The translations under genes and the position numbers were made by a program. Shown piece by piece: positions 7,368-16,759 of a DNA stretch of 41,055 nucleotides. Under the pieces are notes generated by a model. The model was not told the origin of the DNA and searched no databases. It saw nothing but the letters and a program-made list of their open reading frames with translations. The stretch is from JAVBPB01 sp031549965 (GTDB taxonomy: Bacteria > Bacillota > Clostridia > Lachnospirales > Lachnospiraceae). The first letter of the stretch is position 1, and the number at the start of each line of letters is the position of its first letter. Location: positions 1 to 41,055 of the forward strand of contig JAVBPB010000031.1 of the NCBI GenBank assembly GCA_031549965.1. Direction: 5' to 3'.

Positions 7368-7760
7368 TCAATTTACTTTTTGCTCTGCAAAAGTAAGAAC
7401 ATATCCATCCACATCAGTGATAGCAAATTCTTTCGCCCCGTAAAACGAATTATGCAAATCAGTGTTAATTGGATACTTGCCGTTTATTTCATTGTAGAGC
7501 TCATCAAAGTTTTCCACCATAATATACAAGCTGATTGAAGGCTGTACCTGTTCGGTATTTAGTACTGGATATTCCTCTATAAAATTGCTTCTTTCCTGCA
7601 TCATAAGCATTAGCTTATCTTTGGACAAGATAGTAAACTGCAGTTCATTGTTCTTGCCTGGAACTGATGTAACAATGTCAAAACCTAGGATGTCCTTATA
7701 AAAGGCAATCGCTTTGTCCACACTCTTTACCATAAGATTTGGGGTCATATTTATATACAT
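7368..7760 (-). CDS. VOC (glyoxalase/bleomycin-resistance) family protein
   Basis: A 130-residue two-module beta-alpha-beta-beta-beta protein of the vicinal oxygen chelate superfamily. Typical features are NLMVKSVDKAIAFYKDILGF at the start and FAITDVDGYVLTFAEQ at the end, where the late Glu is a usual metal-ligand position. No membrane segment. AAAGGAGA lies upstream of the ATG. It follows the AraC regulator gene on the same strand with a 70-nt gap, so the regulator may control it. Substrate cannot be assigned from sequence. Confidence 0.8.
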   Translation of the reverse strand: MYINMTPNLMVKSVDKAIAFYKDILGFDIVTSVPGKNNELQFTILSKDKLMLMMQERSNFIEEYPVLNTEQVQPSISLYIMVENFDELYNEINGKYPINTDLHNSFYGAKEFAITDVDGYVLTFAEQKVN

Positions 7761-7830
7761 AATAAAATTCTCCTTTTTTGTTTTAATTATATTTTACAAA
7801 ATGCAAGAAGAATTGTATTGGAAATATGCG

Positions 7831-8607
7831 TCAAGTTTGATATATGCGTATAAGCTCCTCTGGGGTAATGCCAAGATATCGCTTAAAATCATTGATAAAA
7901 TGAGGTTGGTCATAGTACCCCGCTACATTAATTATGTCTATAGTATGCGCCTTACACGATGTTAAAATTTCAAGGCACTTTTGAAAACGTATAATACTCA
8001 ACGCCATTTTAGGAGTAATCCCATAATGCTTTGCAAAAAGGCGCTGACATTGCCTTGGGCTAAAATTTAACATCTCATAAAGCTTTTTTGTGGTAGTCGG
8101 TGCAGCTTCTGATAGTGTATTAAATAATCCTGTGTACATATCTGGTGAGGCAGTATGAATTTTATGACGTAAAAACTCCTTAAAGTATGCCTTAGCTTGT
8201 TCAAACGGCAATGAAAAGAAAAGAGTTTTATTAAAATCCATAAAAACTGATTCTATCGGTAAAAAAGTATCCATTGCGGCTGATGCCGGGAGTCCTGTTA
8301 GAAAGTTAAACGCTCCGGGCATCAAACGTGCACCAAATGTGGGTGCCGGAAGGTCAATCTTAAAATCAAAATTCGTTTTACTCATTCCAGCAAAGACTAT
8401 ACTTTCGTCGTCGTAGCTTGCCACAAGGTCAATACAGGCATCTGCGACAATTATGTTCTCAACAGACAACCTTTGGTCAGATAACGGTTTCATTTCCCAA
8501 AAACATATAACAAAATCTCTACAATCCGAAATGATTGTTTCCGTGTATTTAATCTTTTGGGCAAAGTCTTTGCTCAAAAGATAGGGTATTTGTATTGGAT
8601 AATACAT
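7831..8607 (-). CDS. AraC family transcriptional regulator
   Basis: A 258-residue protein with an N-terminal effector half (about 1-140) and a C-terminal AraC-type double helix-turn-helix (about 160-258): LYEMLNFSPRQCQRLFAKHYGITPKMAL and the second HTH ending in NVAGYYDQPHFINDFKRYLGITPEEL. The N-terminal half (YPIQIPYLLSKDF...ICFWEMKP) resembles the DUF6597-type domain that precedes this class of AraC proteins. AGGAGGG precedes the ATG. The gene starts 33 nt after the end of the VWA gene at 8641, so it could be read through from that operon, or it could pair with the downstream VOC gene. Confidence 0.85.
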   Translation of the reverse strand: MYYPIQIPYLLSKDFAQKIKYTETIISDCRDFVICFWEMKPLSDQRLSVENIIVADACIDLVASYDDESIVFAGMSKTNFDFKIDLPAPTFGARLMPGAFNFLTGLPASAAMDTFLPIESVFMDFNKTLFFSLPFEQAKAYFKEFLRHKIHTASPDMYTGLFNTLSEAAPTTTKKLYEMLNFSPRQCQRLFAKHYGITPKMALSIIRFQKCLEILTSCKAHTIDIINVAGYYDQPHFINDFKRYLGITPEELIRIYQT

Positions 8608-8640
8608 AATTATATTTCCCTCCTGTCAATGAGGTTTATT

Positions 8641-11232
8641 TTATATCTTTATGTTTTTAAATTTGAAAAACGCCTTAATATCCTCCCACTTAGCATTCCT
8701 CATCACCAAATCAGCAAGCAGCAAAAATGTAGCAATTAAGCCCAATGGTATATACAGATTCTTTTCTATTTCTGACAGCGTTGTTTCAACACTAAGCAAT
8801 TCTTGACAATTGCTCATCAGTTCTCCACCTGTCAAATTGCTGATACTTTCAAGCAATATGTCTCCACCCTCTAAAAATGCATCATATTCAGCTGAGTAAG
8901 AAGATGCCACTGCAGCTTCACGATAACCCAGCAGCTCTCCATCGCTACTGGTCTGCTGCACAAATAATGTGTAAACACCCTCTTCCAAGGTTTCAATTGT
9001 ACTTTCATATGCACCCAAAGAAACAGCATTAAGAATTACGGTATAACTATCTCCCTTCGGTGTCATAACTACCGCTTCGACCGTGGAATACCCAGTGTTA
9101 TCCACCGTTTTTGCACAAATGTTAGCCTGTGAACCATTATTCTTAATATCAACCGTCAGGCCAGTTGTCTGATTTTCACGCGGAATCAGATATGTAATAA
9201 TATTTTGAATAAACTTTACTCCCTGCTCATCCGACATAAAGGTATCTGACCAGTCTCCTGAAAGATCGCTCATAAAGCTAACAACTTTACCAAGACCATA
9301 TTTCCATTCTGCATATATCGGATAATTTTCATCGCTATAAAGAACATTCGTTGCTCCATTTTTTATACTTGTTATGATATAACCGTCAAGTTCAGGGATA
9401 TTACTCACTCCACTTAGTACAGCTGAAACCTGTCCGATGGATGGCGTAAATGTACCTTTCTTTATATAACTAGTCAGAAGCGACTGTGTTGCATTTAGCA
9501 TTATTTCAGGCAAATCCGAGATATCACCAACTTCATAATATTGACCACCACCAAGGTTTGCAAGTGATTCCATTAAGTCTGATACATATGACACATCATA
9601 ACTACAAAAAATTGTTGATGTTGTAATCCCTTCGGATCTCATCGTCTGAATTACCGACGCATAACCCGAATCCGCTGGTTCTCCGTCAGAAAGGATAATC
9701 ACATGTTTATTATCTGCATCAGAACCCTCTAACTGATTATAAGCTTCATTAACAGCATCATATAAATATGTACCTCTTGAATTGGTGAGTGCATTAATCG
9801 CTGCATTGACTTTTGTCCTATTTGAGGCGGATGTTAATGGATATGCAATTTCTGTTCTTCCCGAGAAAGAAATTATACTCACATAATCGTTATCCCCAAG
9901 TGCATTGACACAGTTTATCGCGCCCTCCTTTGCAAGCATTGTAGGTGTTCCTTGCATACTGCTTGAGCAGTCAATTAAAATTACAAGTGCTGTTGACCCC
10001 GAATTATCATCATCCACTTCAATATTTATAGGCAATAAATCTTCAAATCTGGTACCCTTCATCGAACCATAATAGTAAGTATTATCTCCACCAGTTGTAA
10101 ATACACTTCTGCCAAGTGCTTTAACATATTGTTCAAGCAATTCGTCAAAACCTTCAGGTAAATCGCTTGCTGAAACATTCATTAAAATAATTTCATCAAA
10201 CTTCTGAATTTCCGCAAGGCTGGTCGGCACATTTCCTGGCCGTGTTTTCTGTATTTTATAATTATCCCCTAAAACTGAAGAAAGCTGATAATATTCACTT
10301 CCTGTTCCGTCAACAACTAAAATATTAGGTGAACCTAAAATTTTGATATATGAATAAAAGGTATTATTTTGTGTTATTGAATCGGAAGCCGCTTTTAAAT
10401 CAACCTTGAAGGTGTGTACACCAGAATAAGTTGTGGTAGCTTCCAAAGTATACGTATTTATTCCCTTTTCAATCGCAACCTCCTTAGTCATCGACTTGCT
10501 GTCATCATCATATATCGTCAATACACCACTGGTCTGTACTGTGCTGTTAACTGTTATACTGACTGTAAAGGCATCTCCTGCATATGCATTTTCCGGAATG
10601 CTCATGTCATTTATCTGCACTTCATCACTTCCTGTGTTTTCTGTGCTGAAAAATGCGCAGTCAACTCGAATCTGCTGGTAAGCTAATTCTACTGCTGTGG
10701 TTTCCGCATTTCCTTTGGTTTCTTTGCCATCCGATAAAAGAATAACACGTCCATAGGTATCTGTCTCAATTTCCAGCGCCGCCATGCGAAGCGCATCTTC
10801 AATATTTGTCGCACTTGCGACTGGTTCTGTCCTTAAATCAGATAGACTTGTAAATTCATCATTGCTGTCAAGCTTTAATTCATATATACAATTATCAGCA
10901 AAAGCCATAATTCCTATTTTTACATCTTTATCTACATTTTCAAGCAGTTCCTTTGTAAAACTGTCCATTGAATCCCGCATCGGCAAGGTGCTATCCGATA
11001 AATCAACCAGAATAATAACTGAAGCATCATCCAATTTTGACATATAGGTCACCCCTGAAAGCATTACAACTAGCAATACAATAGCTAGGCAGCGGCATAT
11101 TAATGAAACAAAATGCTTTTTAGTTCTGCGTTTTTTATTAAGTCTCAAATAAGGAAATACCGTCAGGAATAATAGTGGTATAATTAAAATCAAAATCCAT
11201 GGATTAGAAAAAGATAAATCAATATTGCTCAT
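8641..11232 (-). CDS. Membrane protein with two VWA domains and a GATase-like core
   Basis: An 863-residue membrane protein, last of the MoxR/DUF58/VWA operon. Two N-terminal membrane helices (about 12-28 and 45-62) are followed by a first VWA-like domain with a partial MIDAS (D77LSDS), a CARDB-like beta domain (about 205-300), a class-I glutamine-amidotransferase-like fold (about 301-405, ILVVDGTGSEYYQL then ILMNVSASDL), and a complete second VWA domain at about 415-590 with MIDAS D421CSSS. The C-terminus (about 835-855) is another membrane helix. The family is the long BatA/B-like protein annotated glutamine amidotransferase/VWA. The start overlaps the previous gene by 14 nt. It is likely an envelope component whose assembly is driven by the MoxR ATPase. 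Confidence 0.75.
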   Translation of the reverse strand: MSNIDLSFSNPWILILIIPLLFLTVFPYLRLNKKRRTKKHFVSLICRCLAIVLLVVMLSGVTYMSKLDDASVIILVDLSDSTLPMRDSMDSFTKELLENVDKDVKIGIMAFADNCIYELKLDSNDEFTSLSDLRTEPVASATNIEDALRMAALEIETDTYGRVILLSDGKETKGNAETTAVELAYQQIRVDCAFFSTENTGSDEVQINDMSIPENAYAGDAFTVSITVNSTVQTSGVLTIYDDDSKSMTKEVAIEKGINTYTLEATTTYSGVHTFKVDLKAASDSITQNNTFYSYIKILGSPNILVVDGTGSEYYQLSSVLGDNYKIQKTRPGNVPTSLAEIQKFDEIILMNVSASDLPEGFDELLEQYVKALGRSVFTTGGDNTYYYGSMKGTRFEDLLPINIEVDDDNSGSTALVILIDCSSSMQGTPTMLAKEGAINCVNALGDNDYVSIISFSGRTEIAYPLTSASNRTKVNAAINALTNSRGTYLYDAVNEAYNQLEGSDADNKHVIILSDGEPADSGYASVIQTMRSEGITTSTIFCSYDVSYVSDLMESLANLGGGQYYEVGDISDLPEIMLNATQSLLTSYIKKGTFTPSIGQVSAVLSGVSNIPELDGYIITSIKNGATNVLYSDENYPIYAEWKYGLGKVVSFMSDLSGDWSDTFMSDEQGVKFIQNIITYLIPRENQTTGLTVDIKNNGSQANICAKTVDNTGYSTVEAVVMTPKGDSYTVILNAVSLGAYESTIETLEEGVYTLFVQQTSSDGELLGYREAAVASSYSAEYDAFLEGGDILLESISNLTGGELMSNCQELLSVETTLSEIEKNLYIPLGLIATFLLLADLVMRNAKWEDIKAFFKFKNIKI

Positions 11233-13144
11233 GATAATATAACCCCCATTCTGAAATTAAAATAAAAAGCAGTAACACAATGACTAAAGGCCAAACCTTA
11301 TTAATAGCAGAATAGATTACGCTTAAGAATCCGTCTTTTTGTTGGTCTATTTCCCGAGTACTCTCACCAAGTCCTAAGGATACGGCATCTGGTTGTATAT
11401 TACTTTCTACCAAATTCATATGAACAAAAAATGCATCTGTACTTTCTGTTAAAGCCGAACCACTTATGGTTTGGTGAATTGTATATAAACCAGTTTCCAT
11501 AGGTGTATAAATATTTTCATCAACATTTACAGAAAGCTGTGTTTCACTACCTGACTCAGAAGATACTTTTATCGACACAGCACTCGGTAAAGTAGTAATT
11601 GGTACCGAATCATTTACCACATAATCTCTTTCGCTCAGCATGAATGGTATGGAGTATTCTACCATATTCTTTATCAATAACGGAAATGCAGACAACAATG
11701 GTAAATTCGAGTTATGAATATCAAATGTCATCACCAAAGTCTTTTTATAATCCTCTGATTCCTTAGCAAGCAGTAGTGGTGAATTATTACAGGATAAAAT
11801 GGCTTCATAGCCTGAAAACTCTGTAAACTGAATATACTTTGATACAGCAATCTTTTCAACATTCAGATTCTTTGCAAGAGTTGTATACGTCTTAGAATTA
11901 TTATTTACCAGAAGCATAACATTTCCATCACTATCTTCAATATTCACTTCATCACCTATAACAAGTCCTGTTCCATTCGGAAGTGTATCTGGATTTATCA
12001 GCCATATAGTTCCGTCATCTGGTAGCACTTCGGGTATAAATCCATCAAAAATATAAAGATCATAGCCTGTAAGATCTCCATATATTTCCTCTTTTCCTTT
12101 AGTTTCTGCTGTTGGCAGAGGAATCTCTTCAAGTGTCTTTGTTGTTTTAATGTTAAAATCTCCCGAAACTTTTAAGGCTACTTCTAAAAAAAGTGGCGAA
12201 TTACTGACAATGAGAATATTTTTCTTTGCATTATCATCATTAACTAAAATATATTCATTATCATTTACAATTGAATCTTCTGCTTCAATTGTAAGTCTTG
12301 CCTGTGAATATGTTTCAATATCTATTTGTTCAAATGTAACTTCTGTAGTAACACCGTTCTCACAATCAACCAGCTTTGCATCCTTTAATATACCATCAAT
12401 ATATAATCCAACAGTCAAAGTATCCGATTTTCCATATGAAGCAATGGTTCCGGTAAAGGTATAACCTGCATTCTTCACCGTTTCACCTGTTAGTGATAAA
12501 ATGGCTGCATTTGTTTCTTCACCTGCCATATTAACAACTTGAATATCGCCTGCTTCAATATAATCCGTATCTGTATATAAAATTATATTTGTCAGTACCG
12601 TATCTGACTTTTCACCCATCGCTAAAGATATTGCGCCAGATATATCAGACTCTAACCAACCGCATTCTAATGTACCTAGTGCTCTTCTCACAATGCTTTC
12701 AGACTGAGTATTTTTAACCGCAAATGATGCACTGCTACCAGTGGAGATAATGCTCATCGTAGAACCATTCACCATATTAGAAGCTAAATCAGAAATTTCT
12801 TGGATGGCTCGCAAAAAACGGCTTTCACCTGTCTTAGATTCAGCCTGCATACTACCTGATGTATCAAGAATAACAATATATTTCGTCATAGTTGCCTGTT
12901 CAGAGGATACCGGGCGGGCCAAAACAAATGCCGAAAAGGTGATAGCCAAAAGCTGAAGTGCAATCAGGAGATAACGCAGAAGTTTTCTTAGCTTAATATT
13001 CTTTTTAATAAAAGGTTCGCTCTTCATCCAGATGAATGAACTACCCAGATTTCGGTTCACATACTTTTGTTTGATAATATATAAAAATATCAGTAATGGT
13101 ATTCCAAGTAAAAGCCATAATCCGCTTGGATTTAAAAAACTCAT
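11219..13144 (-). CDS. BatA-like VWA membrane protein
   Basis: A 641-residue protein starting with the BatA N-terminal pattern (MSFLNPSGLWLLLGIPLLIF), two membrane helices (about 8-25 and 55-76), then a VWA domain with an intact MIDAS DTSGSMQ at 94-100. After a beta-rich middle there is a C-terminal membrane helix (about 613-632, WPLVIVLLLFILISEWGLYY). The overall architecture is that of the BatA/BatB family. It overlaps DUF58 by 4 nt (ATGA) and the next VWA gene by 14 nt, so translation is coupled. VWA-MoxR pairs act together in metal insertion or envelope stress; the substrate here is unknown. Confidence 0.8.
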   Translation of the reverse strand: MSFLNPSGLWLLLGIPLLIFLYIIKQKYVNRNLGSSFIWMKSEPFIKKNIKLRKLLRYLLIALQLLAITFSAFVLARPVSSEQATMTKYIVILDTSGSMQAESKTGESRFLRAIQEISDLASNMVNGSTMSIISTGSSASFAVKNTQSESIVRRALGTLECGWLESDISGAISLAMGEKSDTVLTNIILYTDTDYIEAGDIQVVNMAGEETNAAILSLTGETVKNAGYTFTGTIASYGKSDTLTVGLYIDGILKDAKLVDCENGVTTEVTFEQIDIETYSQARLTIEAEDSIVNDNEYILVNDDNAKKNILIVSNSPLFLEVALKVSGDFNIKTTKTLEEIPLPTAETKGKEEIYGDLTGYDLYIFDGFIPEVLPDDGTIWLINPDTLPNGTGLVIGDEVNIEDSDGNVMLLVNNNSKTYTTLAKNLNVEKIAVSKYIQFTEFSGYEAILSCNNSPLLLAKESEDYKKTLVMTFDIHNSNLPLLSAFPLLIKNMVEYSIPFMLSERDYVVNDSVPITTLPSAVSIKVSSESGSETQLSVNVDENIYTPMETGLYTIHQTISGSALTESTDAFFVHMNLVESNIQPDAVSLGLGESTREIDQQKDGFLSVIYSAINKVWPLVIVLLLFILISEWGLYYHEQY

Positions 13145-14028
13145 CGTATCATTCCCTTTCTGAATAGTTTTTCTTCAATAGAATCAGTTGTTGAAACAGA
13201 AATAAAATTAACATCACGGCTACGGCAAAAATCCCTGATATCCTTCATATAGCTTTCAAGAACTTTAGCATAAACCTTTAATGCATTTTTTCCGATATCC
13301 AGCCTCAGATTTCGTTGGTCCTCAGCTTGCTTAGTTTCGCTGTCCATGAACTGAATACGACCTGTATACTCTGGTGAAACCTCATCCGGTGACAATACCT
13401 GAATCAATAAAACCTTACGTTTTTTATGTAGCAGGAAATCGACTGCTTCTTTCCAGTTACTATCGGTAAAAAAATCCGAAATAATTATCGATAGCCCATC
13501 ATTAAAACCGGGATTTTGGCAGTCACAAATAGAGGCCCCCAAATCGGTTTCACCATCAAATTCAGCATATGACAATTGATCAACCGCAAGATAAAAAGCT
13601 TCTTTTCCTGAAACCTCACCATATTGATCAACACATTTATTTTCGTGCAGTAATTTAAAGGAAACACGATCGGCTAAATTCACCGATAAATAACCAAATA
13701 TCCCAGCAAGCTTTAATGCTGTCTCGGCTTTTTCCGGCTCTCCATAAGCCATCGAAGCTGAACAATCAATGAATACCTGATTATGAATACGCCTTTCATC
13801 AATAAATAACCGCGTCATATATTTATCTGTCCTGGCAAATACATTCCAGTCTATTCGACGCAAATCATCACCCGGTGTATATTCACGGTAATCAGCAAAT
13901 TCCACGGTACTTCCATACTCAGGTGATTTACGGTTTCCGCCAAAATAACCTGTTAAGGGATTACCAAAATACAGCATCGCCGTTTCAATTCGGTTAAGAG
14001 AATTACTGTCTAATATATTTCTTCTCAT
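13141..14028 (-). CDS. DUF58 domain protein of MoxR/VWA operon
   Basis: A 295-residue soluble protein with the DUF58 signature YREYTPGDDLRRIDWNVFAR (residues 47-66), the landmark of this family, followed by a VWA-like C-terminal region (IDCSASMAYG at 88-97, then LSIIISDFF). DUF58 proteins are almost always encoded between a MoxR ATPase and BatA-type VWA proteins. It starts directly at the MoxR stop (no gap) and overlaps the next gene by 4 nt. Function is unknown beyond association with the MoxR complex. Confidence 0.88.
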   Translation of the reverse strand: MRRNILDSNSLNRIETAMLYFGNPLTGYFGGNRKSPEYGSTVEFADYREYTPGDDLRRIDWNVFARTDKYMTRLFIDERRIHNQVFIDCSASMAYGEPEKAETALKLAGIFGYLSVNLADRVSFKLLHENKCVDQYGEVSGKEAFYLAVDQLSYAEFDGETDLGASICDCQNPGFNDGLSIIISDFFTDSNWKEAVDFLLHKKRKVLLIQVLSPDEVSPEYTGRIQFMDSETKQAEDQRNLRLDIGKNALKVYAKVLESYMKDIRDFCRSRDVNFISVSTTDSIEEKLFRKGMIR

Positions 14029-15024
14029 CTAATTTCCTCTTGTTTTATTAAGTTCACGTATGATTTCTTTTAATACATCATCTGGATTCATTAAACTTGT
14101 TACTGCTTCAAAATTCAGTTTTATTCGATGACGAAGAACAGGAAATGCCATCATATTAATATCTTCAAAGGATACATTAAATCTGCCATACATAAGGGCA
14201 CGAATCTTTGCTGTTGTTATCAGTGCCTGCGCACCACGCGGACTTGAGCCATATTTAACAAACTGTTTTGTGGCTTCTGTTGCATATGTACTCTCCGGGT
14301 TCGTCGAAGAAACTAATTTCATGGCATACTGCATAACAGTTTGCGCAACGAGAATATCCTTTGCCGCTTCTCGCATTTGTAATAATTCTTCAGCACCCAT
14401 AACTGCCTGTGCTGTTTCTTCCATCGTCTGTTGAGTCAAGCTTACAATAGCAGTAAGCTCTTCAATTGATGGCATCCCAACAATGAGTTTTAGCATAAAG
14501 CGGTCAAGCTGTGCTTCTGGTAAAAGATATGTTCCATCCTGTTCTATTGGGTTTTGAGTAGCCAGAACGAAAAATGGCTCTGGAAGCTGACGGGATAATC
14601 CATTAACCGTTACCGTATGCTCCTGCATCGCTTCTAGCAATGCACTTTGAGTTTTAGGAGTCGCACGGTTTATTTCATCCGCTAAAACGATACTACTAAA
14701 AATAGGCCCTGGCTGAAATTCAAAACGTGAACTGCCATTTTCATCCTTTACAACAATATTCCCACCTGTTACATCCGCCGGCATCAAATCCGGTGTAAAC
14801 TGAATACGTGAAAAAGGTAAACTAAAAGTCTGGGCAAGGGATCTTACCAAACGTGTTTTTCCAACCCCCGGAACCCCCTCTAATAAAACGTTACCACCCG
14901 CAATCATTGCAATAATCGTTCCCTCTACTACTTCCGACTGTCCAATCATATCCTTGTTAATTTCTGCCGCAATCCGCTGGCATTTCTGCGAAAACATCTT
15001 ATAATCTTGTTCTGTAACCACCAT
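14029..15024 (-). CDS. MoxR family AAA+ ATPase
   Basis: A 331-residue AAA+ ATPase of the MoxR/RavA group: Walker A GVPGVGKTRL at 50-59, Walker B IVLADEINRATPKTQSALLEAMQE at about 111-134, the sensor-1 strand LATQNPIEQDGTYLLPEAQLDRF, and the C-terminal lid with SSPRGAQAL. No membrane segment. MoxR ATPases act as chaperone-like motors for VWA proteins, here most likely for the two VWA membrane proteins downstream. The gene follows the 15056 gene by 31 nt with AGGAGA in the gap. Confidence 0.92.
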   Translation of the reverse strand: MVVTEQDYKMFSQKCQRIAAEINKDMIGQSEVVEGTIIAMIAGGNVLLEGVPGVGKTRLVRSLAQTFSLPFSRIQFTPDLMPADVTGGNIVVKDENGSSRFEFQPGPIFSSIVLADEINRATPKTQSALLEAMQEHTVTVNGLSRQLPEPFFVLATQNPIEQDGTYLLPEAQLDRFMLKLIVGMPSIEELTAIVSLTQQTMEETAQAVMGAEELLQMREAAKDILVAQTVMQYAMKLVSSTNPESTYATEATKQFVKYGSSPRGAQALITTAKIRALMYGRFNVSFEDINMMAFPVLRHRIKLNFEAVTSLMNPDDVLKEIIRELNKTRGN

Positions 15025-15055
15025 ACATTTCTCCTCTAAATTTTATTTATATATA

Positions 15056-16594
15056 TTATTTAAGCAAATTGAAATACCCTTTAACAATATCCTCTTCGTC
15101 GCTATTCGTATTATTTTGATTCATTCTTGCCAATTCATTTGCATAATATTCGTCATACACATTTTCATAAGGCACGATACCGTCTTCTGGGTCATAAATC
15201 AATACTTTTTCTTGTCCTCCTTTACCATAATCACCACCAGAACTCTTGCCTCCAGGCACTTCCCCTTCAAAATTCTCTGCTCCGCCCTGCGGTGTCCCTT
15301 CACCTTCTTCTCCTTCAGATGGTGTTCCTTCGTCAGACGGTTGTGTTCCCCCTTGCTCCTGTGCTCCCCCCGGTGTTGATTCACCTTCATCCGAGCCTTC
15401 TTCATTACCCTGTGATTCAGATGTCTCTATTTCTCCTCTTTCCAATGCCGCTAAATCTTCTTTAGCTTTATCATTAAGTTTTTTAATTTCCTTGATTCCA
15501 TCTTCATAATCCCTTTGCACTCCTAGAGCTAAAATTATGGACTCCATTGCCCTATCAATAGCTTCATCAACTTGGTCAGTAACGTCGTTTCCCTGATTTA
15601 AACTATCCAGTGCATCACTGATATCTTCCGCAAAAGTTTCTATTGCTTTATATAACTCATCTGTTTTTTCTACACCGGCATTTTGTATAAGTTCAATGGC
15701 TCCATTTAAACTTTCTGAAAGATTTTTAAGATGTTCCTTATATGCATCATCTGCGAGATTGTCAAATTGATTCTTTAAATCTTCACATGCCGTTTCAACT
15801 GCCTCTATATCTCCGTTTATAATGGCTCGACCCAGAGATTTAGTTATTTCGTATCTGGCTAATGCCGCACCAATAACGTCCTTGGTAATCAGACTTTTCA
15901 AAATAGCATTGATACTGTCAGATGCCTTTGATATTCTTGCTATTTTTTCAATTGTAGTATTGTAATTTGGTAAATCCTCTTTTAAATCTTCAATAACATT
16001 ATTTAACTGTTCGCGGGTATCCTTTTTAACTTCAAGTCCGTCAACCTTTTCTTCTAGCTTAGTAACTAATTCATCAATAATTTTATTTTGTGCCTCAGTT
16101 AATTTAGATGTATCTGAAGCATTTACGTTTACAACAGGTAATAAAGCTGCAATGCCAAATATTATAATTGATAAAAGGATTGCCCACATTTGACGATGAA
16201 AAAATCGGATTTTTAATTGACTTGGATTAATTTTATTTAGCTCTTTTAGTGTATCTTCCTTTTGTAATTTAGAAATAACAGAATCATTTCCTTCATTTGT
16301 ATACATCGTTGTAACACGTTCCTCTAAACCTAAAGCGTCAACACAAGCTGTCGTATACCTCCAACGAGGACTGTACCAAATGACATAATATATTATTGTT
16401 ATTAGAACTGTCACCACTGCACAAGTAACCAACGCAAGTTGATAATGCGCTGTATGAGTAATTATCTTTGCCAGAGTAAGAAACACTGCAGCGGCAATGA
16501 TACCAATGGCTATACCAAGGATAATTGATTTCCATAACGCTTCAATACGTAATTTACGACGATATGGTTTTAATAATGAGCTAAGATTATTCAT
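15056..16594 (-). CDS. Coiled-coil membrane protein leading the MoxR operon
   Basis: A 512-residue protein. I place the start at ATG 16592-16594 (MNNLSSLLKPYRRKL) because AAAGGAAAG precedes it; an earlier in-frame ATG at 16621 has no ribosome site. Two N-terminal helices (about 22-48 and 52-76) and a third around 140-160 place it in the membrane. A long helical, charged region (about 165-390) follows, then a Gly/Glu/Ser/Pro-rich low-complexity segment (about 395-455, EGSDEGESTPGGAQEQ). Architecture and position resemble DUF4175-type genes that precede MoxR, but this match is not certain. It opens the five-gene operon; GGTATAATCT lies just upstream of the start as a possible -10. Confidence 0.6.
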   Translation of the reverse strand: MNNLSSLLKPYRRKLRIEALWKSIILGIAIGIIAAAVFLTLAKIITHTAHYQLALVTCAVVTVLITIIYYVIWYSPRWRYTTACVDALGLEERVTTMYTNEGNDSVISKLQKEDTLKELNKINPSQLKIRFFHRQMWAILLSIIIFGIAALLPVVNVNASDTSKLTEAQNKIIDELVTKLEEKVDGLEVKKDTREQLNNVIEDLKEDLPNYNTTIEKIARISKASDSINAILKSLITKDVIGAALARYEITKSLGRAIINGDIEAVETACEDLKNQFDNLADDAYKEHLKNLSESLNGAIELIQNAGVEKTDELYKAIETFAEDISDALDSLNQGNDVTDQVDEAIDRAMESIILALGVQRDYEDGIKEIKKLNDKAKEDLAALERGEIETSESQGNEEGSDEGESTPGGAQEQGGTQPSDEGTPSEGEEGEGTPQGGAENFEGEVPGGKSSGGDYGKGGQEKVLIYDPEDGIVPYENVYDEYYANELARMNQNNTNSDEEDIVKGYFNLLK

Positions 16595-16759
16595 GTAAAA
16601 GCTTTCCTTTCCTCTATACATATTAGGAAGATTATACCATTAAATAGTTAAATTTTCTATATATAGTTTATTAAAAAGCTAACATAATGGCATTGTTTCA
16701 ATAATACTGCATATATTTTTATGATTACAATAATTACAATAAATATAGGAGATAATAAT

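Noticed and set aside
6976..7371. 131-residue minus-strand frame opposite the deaminase-fold gene
   Set aside because: Shadow of the coiled-coil region (Ser/Leu/Cys-rich antisense); crosses the terminator hairpin.
15116..15509. Several plus-strand frames opposite the Gly/Glu-rich segment of the operon leader gene
   Set aside because: Antisense of a low-complexity region, typical false frames.
8641..16594. MoxR/DUF58/VWA operon as a novel ternary defence system
   Set aside because: Gene order and domains match the widespread Bat-like operon; no nuclease, protease or other effector is attached.
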